From Pagrus major (Eukaryota; Chordata; Actinopteri; Spariformes; Sparidae): 64,000 nucleotides of DNA. Of the stretch, positions 59,451-64,000 are shown piece after piece (positions within the stretch are counted from its first letter, which is position 1; every line of letters starts with the position of its first letter). The position numbers were made by a program, and so were the translations under genes. A model generated the notes under the pieces. It made no database searches. It worked only from the letters and a program-made list of their open reading frames with translations, and was not told the DNA's origin. The DNA is taken from assembly GCF_040436345.1 (NCBI RefSeq), contig NC_133234.1, forward strand, positions 7,688,446 through 7,752,445, in the 5' to 3' direction.

Positions 59451-61325
59451 GAGGTGGTTGTTCTTTAATGACTCAAATGCACCAAACTGTAACTAATTAT
59501 TCAAACCAAAAACCAACTACAGGTTATATCCAACCATAACTATTAAAGTACTGAACAATTCATTCTAGGGCATGGTTAATCACTCATTCCGCTTCATTTA
59601 TTGTTTTATTTATTTTCCACTTACCATTTTCTAAAATACTCATTCATTAACCAGCACAGCAGCACCTTCTGTTCTCAGCTGCTGTCGCAGGTGCTTTGGT
59701 GCCTCTGATGGTAATCTCATCTGCAGTTAACATCGACCGCAGTGTCTTCTTTTTCTCCACCCTGACTTTCTTGTTTGCAGCAGTCTCCAGCTAAATGTTT
59801 TAAATGCCACAGACAGAGCCAAATAAGTCTGTTGTAAAACAAAACTAACACCTTTTAATGACTTGTCACACCAGAATTTCCGGTTCTTCTAGCAGGTGCA
59901 CAGCAAAGCCCCCTCAAAATCCCAGAGTGACAAAGTCTGTGCATTGTCTGTAGAAGATTAAAGTGCTTTTCATTCTTCTTCCATCTCCCCCTGATTTGTT
60001 GTCATCTACCAGTATTGTCTCTCTTATGGACTTTTAAGTTCTTTTCCAACTTTACTCTAGACATTTCATTTATTTATATAAATACATCATTAATCATTTT
60101 GGTTGGTGTTAGTGTGCACTGTGTGACCTCTTTCAAAATTGGACAGAAATAAATCGCTGGTTATGTTTCACATGTTTCAGGTGTTCGTGCTTTGTTTAAA
60201 AATAATCCACTGTAGTCACTCTCAGTCTAAAACTACGCTGCACATGGCCAGAGAGATCCTGGTTCCTACGAGAAGTGAAGCAGAGATGAAACGCTGAAAT
60301 CTTGTTTTGTGCTCAGTGGAGAGGAAAAACACATGGCGTGGAATTGCCCGACAGTTTCACACTGATGTTGAGAAAGTGGGTTTACTCACATCCTCCAAAT
60401 GAAATTCAATAAGTGTTTGACACACTAATACCCGTCATCTGTGAGTCACTACGGTCCTGTGTTGGTTAACTGTAAGTTAGGGCTCCATCAGACACTGATT
60501 GATTTCTGAATATCAGAAGAAGAACCAAATGACTGCATGAGTAAGGATTCTGCCCCTTTTTAATCATTGAAACCCCTAGAAGTGGCATGATAAGGCAAAT
60601 GGAGATTGTCGTGTGCAATCAAGTGATGAAAGTGATTTGTGTACCCACCACACCTCAATGTGAAAAGCTTTTCTATCAGTAGAACTTTTCGCAGTAAACC
60701 TTTTAATTTTTCATTGCAGAAAAAGCAAAAAAATGTGCGAATACAGTTCCATGAAGTGTCCCACTGAACTATCATCTGAGTCAGCATGCACAATAACATG
60801 ACCTTGAATTTCACACCTAAATGGAATGCAGTCATTGTTAAAGATATTAATGGTGTGCTTTTGTCCTCCTATGACGTGTCAAGAATCTCTGGAAAAAAGG
60901 AGTATTTCAAAAAAATGTGTCTCAATAGGGTTAAAAAGTACCAATTGGGGGGTACAAGGATTTCACAGCGAACAGTAAGGATATTTCATCCGTGTGGCTT
61001 GGTGTATCATCAGTCACAGCGTCAGTCCAAGTGGACCTATGACCTGACCTGACAGCTTTTTGCCCATCCAACATGTACTTTATTTGGCGCATGCTGCACT
61101 TCCTAGCATGAAGCCGGGCTGTGTTACCTGCTCTGGTGGAAGGGGGCTAAAATGCAGCAAAATACAGAGAAATCATGAATGAAAACAGAAATTGCCACTA
61201 GGGAGGTGACTTATATACTACACATTTTATTCTATAAATATTCTATTAATATGGGGGGGGGGAGATTTACATAGCAGCTATAGGCAACAAGCACAAACAG
61301 AAAGCTAAAGCTACAGAGGAGAACT
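59451..61325. other. Intergenic, no gene recognised
   Basis: AT-rich, with short frames on both strands around 60.56-61.05 kb that overlap each other and have no signature. Confidence 0.4.
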
Positions 61326-61585
61326 GGGTAACACACACCTATATTAGGTCCTTGGAATAAGCAATAGTTAATAGGTAATAAGGCCCTTATAAGATTATCG
61401 TTAATAAAACTATTTCAGTTATAGTAGCATAAAAAGCATGTTTATTGTCAGATTAGATTTAAAGACTTCTATGAGAAGCTTGTTAACAGTTTAGACTGAT
61501 TTAAATTGTTAAAAAAAAATTAGTTTATCTTATTACCTAATAACTAACAATCCCATTACAAGGACCTTAATATAAAGTGTTACCC
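61326..61585. mobile_element. MITE, family C copy 3 (GGGTAACAC ends), full hairpin
   Basis: The left arm (GGGTAACACACACCTATATT, AGGTCCTTGGAATAAGC, TTAATAGGTAATAAGG) and the right arm (TTATTACCTAATAACTAAC, CAAGGACCTTAATATAAAG, TGTTACCC) are inverted over roughly 55 bp at each end. No coding capacity. Confidence 0.8.
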
Positions 61586-61589
61586 AAAA

Positions 61590-61920
61590 TTATAATTTGA
61601 AGACTTTAATTCCACTCAAATACATTTTGAAGGCAAATCTTTTACTTTTTAACTCAACTGGTGCAGGGTCTGATTGTCAATAGAAAATATAAATAAACTA
61701 ATAATGATATATTATTGCACGCTAAGCTAAACAGTTGTGTATAAAGTAGCTGAAATTAGCTCCACTTTCACCAGCTGCAACATTAAAGTGATGACCACAT
61801 TACTGCATCGTTAATTATCCTATAATAATATCTACTTTAACAATCCTATAATATATTGGGGTCTAAACATGAACCATTCTGCATAATGAGTAACACGGCA
61901 AATACTTTACTTAAGTAAGA
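61590..61920. repeat. Diverged copy of the ACTTGAGTA-type fish repeat
   Basis: TTCCACTCAAATACATTTTG near the left and CAAATACTTTACTTAAGTAA near the right fit the family at 8.3-8.9 and 18.7-18.9 kb, but the body is strongly diverged. Confidence 0.35.
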
Positions 61921-61922
61921 CA

Positions 61923-61940
61923 GTGTGTGTGTGTGTGTGT
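61923..61940. repeat. Short (TG)n tract
   Basis: Nine TG units. Confidence 0.9.
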
Positions 61941-63110
61941 TCGGTGTGTGTTCGGGTGGAGGGGATCCTCCTCTTGCAAAGGGGGAAGTCCCAGATCAGA
62001 CACTGAGTTCATACCCAAATAAGTTTACGTGCTGAAACATGGGCCTGTCTCACTCTCATCTTCAAATCACGGATTCTCCCACTGCGTCTTCATCTCGCCA
62101 GGTGAGTGAACCATCTAAACACTGTTTTCAACCCATAGCAGGTCACATCAACAAATCGAATATTAGTTTTTCAGTAATTGTGGTCACTATTGGTGGTCCA
62201 GGTAGGAATCGAACCCCTTGACTTCAGCAAGCGTTGTCACAGTTTCTAACTTGTATAAGTTTGTGGCGGCTCTGCAGCTCACTGGGAGCTCTACCAGAAA
62301 CACTCGACATAGCAGTGAACGCAGTTTAGGCCCGCTGGTTACAGGAACACACACACACAAACACACACATGTACACCATAATAAAAAATGGAGGCCAAAC
62401 ATAAGAGCCTTATAATGAAAAAAAAAACAAAAAAGTAAAAAGAGCAAAAACAAAACTCAATAAGGAGGAACAAAAATAAGAAAGCTAACTCTAAATTCTG
62501 ATGCTGGTTTGTATGGAAACACAGACTTTTGGTATGTGTTTATGATAAATACACATTGTACTAACTATACATCAAATCTGAAAGGTAATTATTGAGGATC
62601 AGGGTGTGACAAATAGACTAGATTCTGTGCATGTGAAAGCAATGGAGGGCGGAGGAGGTTCAGATCTGCGTGTCTTTCACAGTCGACTGACTCAGTGCTC
62701 AATGGAGTGAAGAAGACTGTGTTTGAGAACAAAGACGTGACTTCTCGAAGGTTGGGCATATACAGTATGTGTTGCAGTAGCAGCAAGGCTGGCACGTTGC
62801 TGATGGCTCTGTATCTTTGATTTACTGGAATTTGTACATGTTTTGCAAGGCTTGCTCCAAGAAGAAGTTTGAAAACACAAAAGGAAACAGGCCTACTTTG
62901 CTTTTGAAGCTTAGGTGAAAAGAGCTGTCACAGTACAAGAGCCCCTCCCCAATTCATCCAGTACGCACTGAATAAAACTGGGCCAAGTGCAGACTAAGTA
63001 AAGCTCCTACTTGCTTCTTACATTTTCATGCATCATGCTATAAAGACATGGGGCTTATATTAAATAGCAAGACATAGTAAATACTATACTTCTACAACAC
63101 AATAGTCCTC
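61941..63110. other. Intergenic, no gene recognised
   Basis: A frame at 62039-62101 ends in CAG|GTGAGT (MGLSHSHLQITDSPTASSSRQ when capped at the donor) and could be a small exon, but no partner exon is visible. The sequence near 62200 contains GGTTCGATTCC on the minus strand, discussed under rejected items. Confidence 0.35.
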
Positions 63111-63114
63111 CATG

Positions 63115-63560
63115 CTTAGTATAGTATAGTATAGTACAGTATAGTATAGTATAGTATAGTATAGTATACTGTACATTAGTATAATAGTATGACAGATTAT
63201 AGTATGGTACAGTACCGTGTTGTATCATTTAATATAGAATAATTTCAGATACATAACGTAGCATAGCATAGTATAGTATACTAGAATAGTATAGCATATC
63301 ATGGCATAGTATAGTATATTATAGCATACTAGATTAACATAGCATAATAGATTATAGTATAGTTCAGTACAGTGTAGTATCATTTATTATATAATTTAGT
63401 ATACTTACATAATATGACATAGTTGTAGTAGAAATTAAGTATAGTATCATTTAACATAGTATAGTGTAGTAGACTAGAATAGTATAGTATAGTATAGTAT
63501 AGTATAGTAATACTGTATATTAGTATAATAATATAATAGATTATAGTATGGTACAGAACC
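63115..63560. repeat. AGTAT pentanucleotide satellite, degenerate
   Basis: AGTAT units recur throughout about 450 bp, with pure runs at 63116-63170 and 63478-63510 and diverged versions between. Near-duplicate stretches (TATAGTATGGTACAGTACCG near 63200 and TATAGTATGGTACAGAACC near 63545) suggest a higher-order unit of about 340 bp. Confidence 0.85.
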
Positions 63561-63589
63561 ATGTTGTTTCATTTAATATAGAATAGTCA

Positions 63590-64000
63590 CTTCTTGCTTT
63601 TCAGTTCCTCCTGTGTGTTTTTCCCTCCCAGTGTTTTTCTGCTCATTCCCTCACCTGTTCCTCTTCCCTCCTCACTCCGCCTGTTCCTGATCCCCTCTTT
63701 ATTGTGTCTGTGTATGTAGTCTTTGTTCACCCTCATGTGTTTGTCAGTTCGTTCTGTGATGTTCCGTGTTGTTCCCTGTTACTCCGTCTTGGTCTGCCTT
63801 CCCCCGTGTAGCCACCCGGCATTCTGCCCCAGTGTTTCCTCGTGCCTCCCGTTTGGTATGTTTCTGATTTTGGTTTCTTGTTTCTCGTTTGATTTGAACT
63901 TTGCATTTTGTTTAAGCTTTTTAGTTGCTAGTTTGTTTTATGTCCTCGTATCTGGATTCCTTGGTTTTTGTATATTCAGCGATTGTGTGATAAAGCTTGC
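63590..64000 (+). mobile_element. Possible retroelement terminal region, cut by the window end
   Basis: CT-rich, A-poor sequence (TCATTCCCTCACCTGTTCCT, CCTCCTCACTCCGCCTG, TGTGTTTGTCAGTTCGTTC) changing to T-rich sequence and ATAAAGCTTG at the end. This style is common at the ends of fish retroelements, but no terminal repeat pair or coding frame is visible, so the class is unknown. Confidence 0.3.

Noticed and set aside
62185..62240. tRNA-like GGTTCGATTCC box on the minus strand
   Set aside because: The flanking bases do not give a five-pair T-stem or a matching acceptor stem, and no A-box/D-arm was found at the right distance.
1..64000. CRISPR array, bacterial operon or viral genome
   Set aside because: No regularly spaced identical repeats with unique spacers, and all recognisable genes are split vertebrate genes.

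Overview
This window is vertebrate genomic DNA, most likely from a percomorph-type teleost fish. Coding sequence is sparse and split by GT-AG introns. The spacers are full of short inverted-repeat elements, long dinucleotide tracts and dispersed repeats that I recognise as typical of bony fish. No prokaryotic genes, CRISPR arrays, rRNA or convincing tRNA genes were seen.

Layout. (1) 1 to about 7.7 kb: the 5' part of slc39a11 (zinc transporter ZIP11) on the minus strand. It shows a CpG/CCAAT promoter near 7.64-7.69 kb, a non-coding first exon, a first coding exon at 5983-6090 and a 39-bp exon at 3964-4002. The rest lies beyond the left edge. (2) 7.7-13.8 kb: intergenic, with several mobile-element relics, including a hAT-type element with an exact 8-bp target duplication. 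(3) 13.8-15.7 kb: a single-exon class A GPCR of 339 aa on the plus strand. It belongs to the somatostatin receptor 2/3/5 group but is clearly diverged. (4) 15.7-38.3 kb: a long gene-free, repeat-rich spacer. (5) About 38.4-46.6 kb: sstr2, with a CpG-rich 5' leader exon, a 3.4-kb leader intron and three coding exons giving a 381-aa somatostatin receptor. (6) 46.6-64 kb: no gene recognised; dispersed repeats and microsatellites.

The head-to-head order slc39a11 (minus) then sstr2 (plus) is the order known on human 17q24-q25, which supports calling the second receptor sstr2 rather than sstr5. The extra receptor between them is not part of that human arrangement as I know it. It keeps the somatostatin-pocket residues but has lost the family TM7 signature and the PDZ-binding tail, so it is the most interesting item here. 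sstr2 is also unusual in having two coding introns, one splitting the codon of the ligand-binding aspartate. Both introns carry inverted-repeat elements.

All calls rest on reading the sequence and on remembered family knowledge; no search was run. Exon ends of untranslated regions and repeat boundaries are approximate unless stated.
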